Below, piece by piece: positions 17,395-26,900 of a stretch of DNA of 64,000 nt. The notes beneath the pieces were generated by a model, which saw only the letters and a list, made by a program, of their open reading frames with translations, was not told the DNA's origin and searched no databases. The position numbers and the translations under genes were made by a program. The DNA is from Rhodocyclaceae bacterium (GTDB lineage Bacteria > Pseudomonadota > Gammaproteobacteria > Burkholderiales > Rhodocyclaceae). The number at the start of each line of letters is the position of its first letter. Positions within the stretch are counted from its first letter, which is position 1. The stretch is from NCBI GenBank assembly GCA_028869135.1, contig JAGWTC010000001.1:124001-188000 (forward strand), given 5' to 3'.

Positions 17395-18384
17395 ATGACC
17401 CCCATCTCAGACGCACCCGAAGCGCCCCAACGAAACTTCCGCGCAGAAATGGACGCATACATCACCAAGATGCAAGCGTTAGCGGCCATAGCCAATCTGC
17501 ATTCATCAACACAGAGACACCACCCCCTTTTCGCAACGCTCGAAACTCTTTCACGCCTGCGCCAAGCGTGGGTCACGCCAGAGGGACTGAGGGTCGAGAA
17601 ACTAGGGCCACACCCTCAGGTAGTCGTGCGCCAACTGCTGCATATCCTGAACGCAATGGCAGTCTATGGATACGACCGTATGTACTGGCAAGCAGATGGG
17701 TACTTTGAGGAATTGGAGCAAGACGAAGCTAACAGACGATTTATCCGTAGCCGTTTGCCACGGCCTGAACACTACGACGCCACCGTCTCAGAGCTAGCAT
17801 ATTGGGGCTGGCTCAAAGCGCGTGGTCTGTCTCCTTGCTTGATGGAGGAAGAAGGCAAGCCCGATCTACTTGTGGGGAATGACAGAACCGGCGATCCAGT
17901 CTTCTGTGATGTGAAAGCGATTCTTCCTGACACTCATCCCAAGCGGATTGAGAAAGTGATCAAGAAGGCAAACGAACAGATCAAACACGTCGCTGGAGAG
18001 ACAACCAAAGGGTTTTGCCTGATCCGTATCACTTCCCCCGTGGTGAGGCTCCCGGCCATTTCCGATACAGGACGAGGCTATCTGTGGCTCAAGCCTGAAG
18101 AAGGTAATCGTAATTCCGCAGGAGTTCCACACGAGATCGCTGAGTTCTATGAAAGAGCAGTCAAGCTACTGAACTCGGAAAGCTGTCGATCGGTCGCTAA
18201 GGTGATTCTCACTTGGGAGGAACAACTTGTAATCGGGAACATTCCTGGTTGGGTGACCATCCATGGCGTACGGAAGAGTTGCCAGATTGACCACGCGAAT
18301 GCACGTCAGAAAATCACACTGGATGCCGATCTTCTTCCGAAAGCAACCATAGCCAGTAATATCAATCTCACTCGTCGCGTTTAA
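17395..18384 (+). CDS. unknown protein with PD-(D/E)XK-like motif
   Basis: Product not recognised by name. The ATG at 17,395 has a GGAG box 6-9 bases upstream and gives 329 residues. A plausible PD-(D/E)XK nuclease core is visible: E133 in a helix-like segment (TVSELAYWGWL), P156-D157 in GKPDLLVGN, and D172-V-K174 in VFCDVKAI, with spacings of 24 and 15 residues, as expected for this fold. The rest is soluble with no membrane segment. It is the first rightward gene of the island, is followed by two small unknown genes, and uses an AT-richer codon mix than the flanking chromosome. A cargo nuclease is inferred, not shown. Confidence 0.7.
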   Translation: MTPISDAPEAPQRNFRAEMDAYITKMQALAAIANLHSSTQRHHPLFATLETLSRLRQAWVTPEGLRVEKLGPHPQVVVRQLLHILNAMAVYGYDRMYWQADGYFEELEQDEANRRFIRSRLPRPEHYDATVSELAYWGWLKARGLSPCLMEEEGKPDLLVGNDRTGDPVFCDVKAILPDTHPKRIEKVIKKANEQIKHVAGETTKGFCLIRITSPVVRLPAISDTGRGYLWLKPEEGNRNSAGVPHEIAEFYERAVKLLNSESCRSVAKVILTWEEQLVIGNIPGWVTIHGVRKSCQIDHANARQKITLDADLLPKATIASNINLTRRV

Positions 18385-18527
18385 CATCTAGAACACAGTT
18401 GCGCCTTGGCAACCTTCCCGCGTTGTCATGTAATTGATTTGAATGCAAAAAACACCGTATCTCCCTCTTGTGTACTTGGTGTGAATACGGGTACAGTGCG
18501 CGACTTTTCTCAACGAGGAGTTATGCC

Positions 18528-18731
18528 ATGCAAATAATCAAGCGCCCTTTCTTCATCAAGCTCGGTCGATTTGAGGTCTATGCCGAGGCTTGGCAGCACC
18601 TCAAGGGTGAGCCGCTGATTCAGCATCAGAAGTCCGTCAGCCCCTTTGCTACTGAGCATCAGTGGTGGATGCCGGGGCTACACTTGATTGTCTCTCGGTG
18701 TCACCCTGTGTCCTCTTCAGTCGAGGTCTAA
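18528..18731 (+). CDS. small hypothetical protein
   Basis: The ATG at 18,528 is preceded by a strong GAGGAG box 7 bases away, which sets the start and rejects the longer frame. It encodes 67 residues, MQIIKRPFFIKLGRF and onward, with no membrane segment, no cysteine motif and no recognised family. It ends 4 bp before the next gene, so the two are probably translated from one mRNA. It lies in the AT-richer island cargo. Confidence 0.6.
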   Translation: MQIIKRPFFIKLGRFEVYAEAWQHLKGEPLIQHQKSVSPFATEHQWWMPGLHLIVSRCHPVSSSVEV

Positions 18732-18735
18732 AAGC

Positions 18736-19071
18736 ATGTTCGCTCAGATCAAGTCCATGATGGAAGCCAAGGGGGAAACCCTGAAAGGAGACAACCCTGA
18801 ACTCAGAGACCTCTACGCACAGTTGTTAAACGAGCGTATGAGCCTCGTGAATTCCACATGGTGTGATCTTGAGGAGCAAGAAGAGAGAGGCCAGCCTGGG
18901 GCTTATACAGCCCTTGCTGATGAGATCGCAAAGCTGATGTGTGTCGTAGCTGCGTTTGGTTACTCGTTCGGTTTGCCTATGGAAGATGCCATGAGGAATG
19001 CGCTTGCTTCTAAGGATGTACTGAAGACAACCTTATGGGCTGACCGTGAGCGAAAACCGACAGATAGCTAA
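18736..19071 (+). CDS. hypothetical protein
   Basis: 111 residues from the ATG at 18,736, with a GAGG box about 9 bases upstream. The protein looks soluble and helical (MFAQIKSMMEAKGETLKGDN; later ALADEIAKLMCVVAAFGYSF). No family is recognised. It follows the 67-residue gene with a 4-bp gap, and a GC-poor repeat-rich noncoding stretch follows. Function unknown. Confidence 0.6.
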   Translation: MFAQIKSMMEAKGETLKGDNPELRDLYAQLLNERMSLVNSTWCDLEEQEERGQPGAYTALADEIAKLMCVVAAFGYSFGLPMEDAMRNALASKDVLKTTLWADRERKPTDS

Positions 19072-19627
19072 GACACACAGACTAGTCAGTCTTAGTGAAA
19101 AAAAAGCCCAAGGCTCCCATCAGGGGAAGCCTCAGGCTTAGTCGTTTCTTCTCTCTCTTTGGTAGGTTGCCTAGCTCTATCGCTTGGTCTTACACCTAAG
19201 GTTTTCACCAAGGTAATACTGATGAGGACACGAGAGATCACCTCAGGCTCTCATCAGTTCATCCTTGGTTCTATCTTCCTTTTTGTATCCTTGAAGAGGA
19301 ATACTGAACAAGGAAAACAGGGGGTACCTCTTCAGTGTCACTTCAGTTATACCTAAGTTATATCTTCAGGTTTCATCTTCAGCATCACATCCACCCTATG
19401 GTGTGACCTAATTGAAACCATTGTGGCACAACGGTTTCCAAGGGTCGTGTTTCATGAGGTTGTTTCACGCTCTATTGCATTGAGTGTGTCGTAGCGCATT
19501 CAAGTAACACATGCGTAAGACGCGTTTATAGCCCCTAGAAGACGACAATACACAGGCTGGCTGGGTAGCCATTCTTGAATCAAGAAATCCGCTTACAACC
19601 ACTTCTATGGCGATTTAAATGCCATTG
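19072..19627. other. repeat-rich noncoding stretch in island
   Basis: No convincing gene in 556 bp; the only open frame of note (from 19,159) has no ribosome-binding site and an unprotein-like composition. An imperfect hairpin at about 19,104-19,140 (AAGCCC..GGGCTT-like arms) may terminate the rightward genes. TTCAG recurs at 19,331, 19,342, 19,365 and 19,378, and CCTCAGGCT occurs twice (about 19,130 and 19,242). This could be a recombinase-binding region for the adjacent serine recombinase or an untranslated RNA; nothing decides between them. Confidence 0.4.
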
Positions 19628-20245
19628 TCATGCGGCGGCCGGTTCTTGCCTTAGGTACTGGTACAAGGTCTCACGACTAATTCCGAATTCACGCGCCAGT
19701 GCCGCCCGGTTCTTCCCTTGGTTTGTCCCATCTTTGGCGCGAAGGGCCGACACCTGATCATCATCAAGAGCCTTCTTGCGTCCCTTGTAGAGCCCCTTCT
19801 GTTTGGCGATAGCGATGCCCTCGCGCTGCCTCTCCTTGATCAAGGATCGCTCGAACTCAGCGAAAGCTCCCATCACTGATAGCATCAGGGTTGCCATGGG
19901 GTTGTCGTCGCCTGTGAAGGTCAGCCCTTCTTTCTCGAAGCGAACCGACACACCACGCCCTGTTAGGTCTTTCACAACGCGCCTCAGATCATCGAGATTC
20001 CGCGCCAGACGATCCATGCTGTGGCAAACGAAAGTATCGCCCTCACGGACATAGGCCAGTGCTTGCGCCAGCTGTGGGCGTTCTGTGTCCTTGCCGCTGG
20101 CCTTATCGGTGAATGTTCTATCAAGGTGCAGACCTTCTAATTGTCGCTCGGTGTTCTGATCCAGAGTCGAGACGCGGAGATAACCGACAACGTGGCCCTT
20201 ATGTTCCTGGGTAGTCTTCTTGGTCACTGAGAATGCTCCTGTCAT
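19628..20245 (-). CDS. serine recombinase (resolvase/invertase family)
   Basis: Site-specific recombinase of 205 residues. The catalytic serine is S26 in GYLRVSTLDQN, with the accompanying R24; MDRLARNLDDLRRVV is the second active-site arginine region, and EFERSLIKERQREGIAIAK begins the long E helix. A C-terminal helix-turn-helix follows (NRAALAREFGISRETLYQYL). The size and order match the Tn3 resolvase / Hin invertase type rather than large serine integrases. It may invert or resolve DNA in the neighbouring 19.1-19.6 kb noncoding stretch, or be a plasmid-derived resolvase; no partner site was identified. Confidence 0.93.
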   Translation of the reverse strand: MTGAFSVTKKTTQEHKGHVVGYLRVSTLDQNTERQLEGLHLDRTFTDKASGKDTERPQLAQALAYVREGDTFVCHSMDRLARNLDDLRRVVKDLTGRGVSVRFEKEGLTFTGDDNPMATLMLSVMGAFAEFERSLIKERQREGIAIAKQKGLYKGRKKALDDDQVSALRAKDGTNQGKNRAALAREFGISRETLYQYLRQEPAAA

Positions 20246-20366
20246 AGTGTCAGGATAAACTCTAAGACCTTTGCGTCAAGGTGTCAAGAAATTACCAAAT
20301 AAATCCTAGACAGACACATCTAGGCAATCCTCCTGACGCCTGATTGGGGTGTAGCCCAGCCTGACA

Positions 20367-21185
20367 CTACCTTTTTGCTTTGCCGGGGTTTTTGAATTCG
20401 TTAGCCGTAATCGCCTCGGGGCCATACACCACAATCGAATCGTCAGTTGGTGCTTCAGGCCAATACTCATAAATCAACGGCATTAACGGCACAGGGATTT
20501 CCGCTTGATAGTCATAAGGCGCATTACGCCAAGTATCAAAGCTCACCACTTTCTCAAGCACCAACTCTTCAGGCTGATCCCATGTAACCATGAATGCCAC
20601 TGGAAAGAACTTCAGTAGCCAAAAGACACACGGTTTTCCAATAGGCAGATAGGTGAATGCAGCATCTCGCACGACAACATGCCCTCGGTACGGATACGGC
20701 CAGCAATAGATCGAAATTCCTTCGGGCAGGGGAAGCGACGTATCCAGCATGTACTCACGTAGCGCCTCTGTTTGAGGGCCTTTTTTGTATCGTCCCACCC
20801 CTTGCGCTGACAAGTGCCCGAGTACGGCACGAACAATTTTCTGTGGGTATCCAGGAACGTTGAGCGTGGGCGGCAAGTGCATACGGGACTTCAGATAGTC
20901 GCCGATTTTATTCACGAACTCCCTCAGCCCTACGTCATAGTCCGCTCCCAGCAGCCCATTGTTGCAACGAGCACAGAGAGTCCGGTACTTAATCCCATTC
21001 TGGGAAACACTGCGGCGTTCGCTCGTTGCATCAGCCGAAACTCTCGCAGCAATATGTTTCAGCTCCACTTGCGTAACGCTGATGCACCCCTTTGGTGGGG
21101 TGTGATCCTCAGTCAGCTTTGACTCTTCACCACAGATATTGCAGATGCCATTCTTGGGCCCCTTAGTAATAATCCGTACTGCCAA
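20367..21185 (-). CDS. HNH-type zinc/nuclease domain protein
   Basis: 272 residues. The N-terminus carries an HNH-like metal-binding unit: C15xxC18 (CNICGEES), D27-H28 in TEDHTPPKGC, then C71xxC74-N75 in LCARCNNGLLG. The DH and N positions match the catalytic HNH residues and the four cysteines match the structural zinc knuckle. The C-terminal 190 residues (aromatic-rich, for example YCWPYPYRGHVVVRDAAF) are not recognised and could be the sensor or targeting part. It is directly downstream of the HEPN-motif gene (86-bp gap, same strand), suggesting a two-gene unit. A phage-defence nuclease is a reasonable inference. Confidence 0.78.
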   Translation of the reverse strand: MAVRIITKGPKNGICNICGEESKLTEDHTPPKGCISVTQVELKHIAARVSADATSERRSVSQNGIKYRTLCARCNNGLLGADYDVGLREFVNKIGDYLKSRMHLPPTLNVPGYPQKIVRAVLGHLSAQGVGRYKKGPQTEALREYMLDTSLPLPEGISIYCWPYPYRGHVVVRDAAFTYLPIGKPCVFWLLKFFPVAFMVTWDQPEELVLEKVVSFDTWRNAPYDYQAEIPVPLMPLIYEYWPEAPTDDSIVVYGPEAITANEFKNPGKAKR

Positions 21186-21271
21186 AACAGCTCCTTACCC
21201 CCCACGGGGGAACTCTATACACGACGCAATCAAGGGCGCCACTTCAGATTTTTTCGGCGAAACATTTCCGA

Positions 21272-22486
21272 CTACGCATCAGGTGCAAGCGCCTGCGCAA
21301 GGTCAACCCACTCGGAAAAATCAGTCCGAGGCGGAATATACCAACGCTCAACGGAAGCACCGTTTGCACTGATCGCCCTTAGCCCCAAGGGAGCGACACC
21401 CGAAGCTGTTTCGAGCAACTCGGGCAACACTCCCCATAGCCTTTCAATCAGTTGCAGGTCAGGCACGACTCCTCGGTGTGCAAGGGCATTCCGCTGCTTA
21501 CGCGCTCGGACTAATACTCTGTAGCACTCCTTGCTGATAATCCGTGAGAGGCACAGTAACTTCTGCTTTGAGGCGATGTGCCTGATTCTCTCTGAGAGTT
21601 TCGTATGCGCCTTTGCGACATAAGCAGGTAGCTCACTCTTTTTCCTCTTGTACTGCTCAATCCACAAATGTTCGGTGAGTTGTTCAACGGTAATCCAGAG
21701 ATTATTGAGTGCATCACTGTTATTTCTGTATGTCATGGCCGTGAAGCCGCTCAAAAGGAATAAGGGGGAAAAACGACCAAGGACTGAAACCACTTGCTGT
21801 CCCTGAGCAAATGCTTTTTGAAGGTCATCCAGCATCAGAACACGGGGAAACATCAGGTGGCGACGATCAACCGGAGCGGCCCAATTCAGCCGCAGAGATG
21901 AATGCAAGGATGGACTGAAGGAAAACAAGGAGGTCTTCTCGTGCAATGTGCCGACTACCAAGTCCTCTGAATGGACAGCCTCTGTATAAATCCCTCCGAT
22001 AAGAAAGCTGCACAACACCTCGTTCAGCTTTCGGGTGCCTTCTCCATTGGTCGGGTAATCGGGACACTGAGGAATGGCGATGGCCCCGTCATAGCTAATT
22101 AGGGCCGGTATGTCACTAGAGTTTCCAAGAGGAAGCGTAGCAACTACCTCTGCCAACTTGCTTCCGTCGTAGGTGTTTGCATTGATTTGGTCAAGAGTAA
22201 AACTCAAGCCAGAAGACGCAGTTCGATACACCGCTGTATATGGTCGTAAATAAGCCATCCATGCAGGGTTGTATGCGGGAACCCTGGAGACAGGAGGCGT
22301 GTATCCCGTTGGAGCATCCTCTTGCTTGATCCAACCGCCCTGATACCAGACATGGGAATCATCAGGTTTCGGCTTGATTTCCACCGTGAGTGTCCTAGGG
22401 ATATTCCTGTTATTCGCCGTCAAGGGGTCATAACCGTCCTCAAACTCGTGGATTCCACCAGTTTCAGTATCTTGGTATTTCTTCAT
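21272..22486 (-). CDS. HEPN-motif protein, ApeA-like (candidate abortive-infection RNase)
   Basis: 404 residues, no membrane segments. The C-terminal part looks like an ApeA-type HEPN domain: a helix LNNLWITVEQLTEHLW at about residues 245-260 and then R332-N333-x3-H337 in KQRNALAHRG, the R-x4-H RNase motif. The first 60 residues (MKKYQDTETGGIHEFEDGYD, KPDDSHVWYQGGWI) resemble short domains seen at the start of some prophage proteins; this is an impression only. The gene starts 15 bp after the integrase stop on the same strand, so it was probably once transcribed with the integrase, and it precedes the HNH gene. Function is inferred from the motif. Confidence 0.7.
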   Translation of the reverse strand: MKKYQDTETGGIHEFEDGYDPLTANNRNIPRTLTVEIKPKPDDSHVWYQGGWIKQEDAPTGYTPPVSRVPAYNPAWMAYLRPYTAVYRTASSGLSFTLDQINANTYDGSKLAEVVATLPLGNSSDIPALISYDGAIAIPQCPDYPTNGEGTRKLNEVLCSFLIGGIYTEAVHSEDLVVGTLHEKTSLFSFSPSLHSSLRLNWAAPVDRRHLMFPRVLMLDDLQKAFAQGQQVVSVLGRFSPLFLLSGFTAMTYRNNSDALNNLWITVEQLTEHLWIEQYKRKKSELPAYVAKAHTKLSERIRHIASKQKLLCLSRIISKECYRVLVRARKQRNALAHRGVVPDLQLIERLWGVLPELLETASGVAPLGLRAISANGASVERWYIPPRTDFSEWVDLAQALAPDA

Positions 22487-22501
22487 AGCGCCCCTACTGT
22501 T

Positions 22502-23248
22502 TTACTCCAAAGGCTCCGGGTAATGCACTTTCTCAAGTGCCTCTCTCTTCACCTCAAGACTGGCACCACCTGAGTACAGCCCATAGGTAATACGCGGCTT
22601 CTCATGCCCTACGATATCAGCGGCCAAATTCTCCCCTACCCCTGCATTCTCAAGCAATGTAACCACCGTAGAGCGCCATGAGTGGAATGTATGGTCAGGG
22701 CCAAAGCCTAAGTCAGTCTTCAGGCGACCAAACCTCTTACCGACTGCGTTAGAGCGGTCTTGGTACTTGTTGAAGGTAAGCCCCGACACAAGGTAACCGT
22801 CATCCGAGTGTTTCACCAACGAAGCCACGAGGTCAGCCAATGCCGAATGAATGGGAACCTCGCGGATACCTGCGATTGTCTTGGAGTCGGTAATGCGCAA
22901 GGAATTCTCGGTCACATCAGAGACCTTCAGCGAACACAACTCTTCAATCCGAGCGCCAGTGTATGCCGCCAACTTGATCAGGTTCAGAAGCTGCAAGTCT
23001 GGGGGAGCGTCCTTTCCCTTACCGTAACGGCGCTCTTTTGCTGCCTTCCAAATCTTGATTACATCCGCTGGCGCGTAAGGCATGTTGCTCGGCTCACCCG
23101 TCTTACCCTTGCGCTTCGCCTTAGAGACATTCAAGACACCATGGAAGGGATCAAGGTCAATCGAGATAACGTCGTGCGACTGAAGATACTTCCAGTAATT
23201 GCGGCAAAAGCTGAGAATCCGCTGCTGTGACGCCAAGCCCTTGCCAGA
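22502..23248 (-). pseudogene. tyrosine integrase, C-terminal fragment
   Basis: Catalytic half of the island integrase. Active-site residues are visible: R in AYTGARIEELCSL, H-x-x-R in HTFHSWRSTV, H in DIVGHEKPRITYG and the nucleophile Y in YGLYSGGA. The open frame continues to 23,308, but the residues before ASGKGLASQQ are encoded by the inserted transposon end. The matching N-terminal half is at 33,535-34,095; joined at the ASG codons they give a protein of about 433 residues. Without its own start region this half is unlikely to be made as an active enzyme. Confidence 0.9.
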
Positions 23249-23397
23249 TGCATTCGCTGAATGAAGTTGACCACCTGCTCCAGTAAGAATGCCCTGCGGG
23301 AATACCAAATGTGCGTGGGAGGCTTGCTGGCTGAAAAAATTGAGGATCGAAAGTTGCCATGTGGTTCGAGTTTGAACGACTCGACAATGGCCACTTC

Positions 23398-23961
23398 TTA
23401 CTTGATGCTGTTCAGAAGTTCTATCAGATCCTTGTAGTGCCCCTTGACGCGATCAACAGAGAACTCATACATCACCGAGTTTTCCGCGAACTTTGAACGC
23501 TCCACGTCCATGTCAACGGTGTTGCCGTCGGCGCTCGGCTGGGCCGGGACGTGGTATTTGACCGTCGGTCCCTGGAACGTGCTCGATGCCTGCCCCGCGA
23601 TGTGCTTGGTTGCGGTCGTGGAAAGACTCATCGGCGTTGCCGTCGCGTTCAGCGCATCGCGCATCGCCTCCCGGACGTCGATGTCTACGGCCTTGTAGTT
23701 TGGGGTGTCGGCGTTGGCGATGTTCGAGGCGATGAGTTCCTGGCGCCGGGCGCGTATGCCGAGCGCGCGCTCCTGAAAGCCTTCGGCGGCGCGACCCGAT
23801 CCCGGGAGGGGAATGTGGCGCGGATCGCCTGGAGACCCGCTTGACGCAGACCCGGACATGGCCTTCGACAGGGCGTCGGCGAAGGACGCGCCTCCTCGCC
23901 CGGTAGGTTTCGGCGTCAGTGTCGTGGTCGAAACAGGTTTGATTCCGTTGATGTCCGACAT
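23398..23961 (-). CDS. flgB: solitary FlgB-like flagellar rod protein at end of efflux operon
   Basis: 187 residues starting at an ATG with a strong GGAGGGTAAAGGA leader. Residues about 65-187 are a FlgB domain: the signature RRQELIASNIANADTPNYKA, then DIDVREAMRDAL and the C-terminal SVDRVKGHYKDLIELLNSIK helix used for rod assembly. The first 60 residues are an unusual extension rich in Ser, Gly and Pro containing ASFADALSKAM, which recalls the FliE helix. No other flagellar gene is near. It lies 21 bp after the RND gene on the same strand, so it is the last gene of that operon. Its role there is unknown. Confidence 0.82.
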   Translation of the reverse strand: MSDINGIKPVSTTTLTPKPTGRGGASFADALSKAMSGSASSGSPGDPRHIPLPGSGRAAEGFQERALGIRARRQELIASNIANADTPNYKAVDIDVREAMRDALNATATPMSLSTTATKHIAGQASSTFQGPTVKYHVPAQPSADGNTVDMDVERSKFAENSVMYEFSVDRVKGHYKDLIELLNSIK

Positions 23962-23982
23962 TCCTTTACCCTCCTGTTGGTT

Positions 23983-26900
23983 TTACAGTCCCTCGTCTTC
24001 CAACGTTCCGAAACGTCCGAATTTTAACGCGAGACTCGGCATCACGAGCAGGTTGAGCGCGGTGGACGTGATGAGACCGCCGAGGATGACCAGCGCCATC
24101 GGCCCCTCTATTTCCCGCCCTGGCGCGCCGCTCCCCAGCGCCAGCGGCAGGAGGCCCAGCGCCGTGGCCAGCGCGGTCATCAGAATCGGGACCAGTCGCT
24201 CGGCAGCCCCGCGCAGCGCTGTCTCGGCATTCCACGCCAGCCCTTCGGCGACGATCAGGTGGTCGTAGTGGGAAAGCAGCATCACCGAGTTGCGCAGGGT
24301 GATGCCGAAGAGCGTGACGAACCCGACCAGCGAGCCGAGCGTGATTCCACCGCCTATGACGGTTAGCGCCAGCACGCCGCCGGCCAGAGCGAACGGAAGG
24401 TTGAGCAGGACGAGGGCGACGTTTCTCACCTGGCGCAGGACGATCCAGAGCATCAGCGCGATTGCGGCGGCGGCAGAAAAGGCATGGGCGACAAGATCCC
24501 TGGTCGAGGAAGCCTGCGCCTCGGCGGCCCCACCGAACTCGATGTAGTCCCCCGCCGCGAGGGGAACCGCGGCGCCGATCCGCTTCTTCGCTTCTGCCAC
24601 GAAGGAGGCCACGTCCCGACCGGAAACATCACAGGTGACTGTTTGGACCCGCCGGGCGCCGGAATGCGACACCGCGAAGCGTCCTGACGATGTAAACACG
24701 TCGGCCACCCGGTCGAGCCGGATGAACGCTCCATCAGGGCCGCGCAACGGAAGCGCCGCCACGTCGGAGAGCCCCCGGCGTTCTGAGGAATCCATCACCA
24801 CGCTGACGCTGAAGACGCGATTGCCCTCGTGGATCTGTCCGGCGACCGTCCCCTGGAACGCAGTCTGCACGGCGTCCAGCACATCGGCGGCAGCGAACCC
24901 GTGGAGGGCAAGCGCTTCGGGGCGCAGGCGGACGCCGATTTCAGGAGCACCCGGCGGCGATTCGATGCGGACGTCGGCCGCTCCCGGCACCGAGCCGAGA
25001 AATCCGGCGACCCGCCTGGCCTCGGTGTCCAGGACGTCGAGATCCTGGCCATAGACGCTGACGGCCACCGCCGCCGTGTATCCGGAGAGCGTCTCCTCGA
25101 CCCGCTCGGTGAGGAAGGTCTTCACCGCGAAGGCCATTCCCGGCGCTCCGGCCAGGGCCTCGCGAATGGCCGTCTCCGCAGCCTCCGCTTCGCTTTCCGA
25201 GGCGAGCGGCTTGAGATCAACGTCGATCTCGCTGTAATGCGTCCCCCAGGTGTCGTCGGCCTTCTCCGCCCGCCCGACCCGCTGGCCAACGGAGCGCACG
25301 ACGGGGATTTGCAAAAGCCGCTCGGAAATCATCCGCCCCATGCGCAGGGACTCTGCAAGCGAGGTGCCCGGCACCGACGAGGCGTGGACGATGTAGTGCC
25401 CTTCTCGAAGTTCCGGGAGAAATCCGCCACCGAGGAACGGCAGAGCGACAAGAGCCGAGGCGGTCAGCGCGAGGACGCCGGACAGCCAGAGACGGCGGCG
25501 GCGTTCGACCGCGGCGACAAGCGCCCCGTATCTCTCCTTGATGCGCCGCGCGAACGGGGCCTCGCGTTCCGACAGGCCGCTCCCGGGCAGCAGCAGGAGG
25601 CAAAGGGCGGGCGTGACCGTGATTGCCACCGCGAGGGAAGCCAACGTCGCCAGCAGGTAGGCGACCGCCAGGGGGGAGAACAGGCGGCCGGCCAGCCCCG
25701 GCAGCGTCAGCACCGGCAGGAACACCAGGGCGATGGCCAGCGTCGCGTAGACCACGGCGCTGCGCACCTCCAGGACGGCCCGAAGGACGACTCGCCCTGC
25801 GGGCGCCGGCTCCGTTTCAAGCCGGTTCAGCCGCAACCGACGGTGGACGTTTTCGACCACGATGATGGCGTCATCCACCAGAAGGCCGATCGAGATCGCC
25901 AGCCCGCCGAGGGTCATGGTGTTGAGGCTGATGCCGCGTTCCACCATCACCGCCACGGCGGCGAGCAGGGACAGGGGAATCGCCGTCAGGGCGATCAGGG
26001 ACGTGCGCCAGTTGGCCAGGAACAGGGCCACCACCGCCACGACCAAGATGGCGCCGACCGCCAGGGACTCCTTGACGTTGCGGGTCGCCGCGGCGATGAA
26101 GTTAGCCGGCCTGAACACGTCGCCGCGAATCTCCACGCCTTCGGCAGCGAGGCGCGGACGCAGATCGGCCAGGACATGTTCGACGCCCTCGGTGACGGAA
26201 ACGGTGTCGGCGCCGTATTGTTCGGAGATCACCAGTTGCACGGCCGGACGGCCGTCGAGCAACGCCGCCCCGATAGGCGGTTCCGGGGCCACCCGAACAT
26301 CGGCTACTTCGCCCAGGGTCAGGTTGGCGCCTTCCTGGCGCCGAAGCACGGTTCCGGCGAGAACGGCTGCCGTCCCGGCCGCCCCGTCGGCGCGGATGAT
26401 GATTCGTTGGTTGTCGTTTTCAATGAAGCCGGCGCCGCGCACCCCGGTTGCTCGGCGCGCGGCATCGAGGACGTCGCTGATCGCCAGCCCGTATTTCAGC
26501 AGGCGTTCGCGCCGAACCCGGATCTGGAACTCCTTCGCCTCACCGCCGAACACGGAGACCTTAGCTACGCCAGGCACGGCAAGCAGCCTGGGCTTGAGCG
26601 TCCAGTCGGCCAGCGTGCGCAAGTCCATCTGCGAACGTGTCGCGGAAACGAGGGCCGCCGCCAGCACCGTGCTCACCGACGAGGTGAGCGGGGACATCGA
26701 CGGGGCCAGGACCCCCGATGGAAGTTGGCCGGCCAACCCGCCGAGGCGTTCGGACAAGTTCTGGCGGTCGCGGTAGACGTCGCTGCCCGAGTCAAAGGTG
26801 ACGACGATGACGGACAGGCCCTGTATCGACTGTGAGCGCAGCGTCGCCACGCCCGCCACGCCATTGACGGCGTTCTCGATGGGTTGCGTCACCAGCACCT

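Noticed and set aside
19159-19356. 65-codon frame in the island noncoding stretch
   Set aside because: No ribosome-binding site, and it runs through the TTCAG repeats.
24829-26835. 668-codon plus-strand frame opposite the RND pump
   Set aside because: Antisense shadow of a GC-rich gene; the minus strand encodes a complete RND protein.
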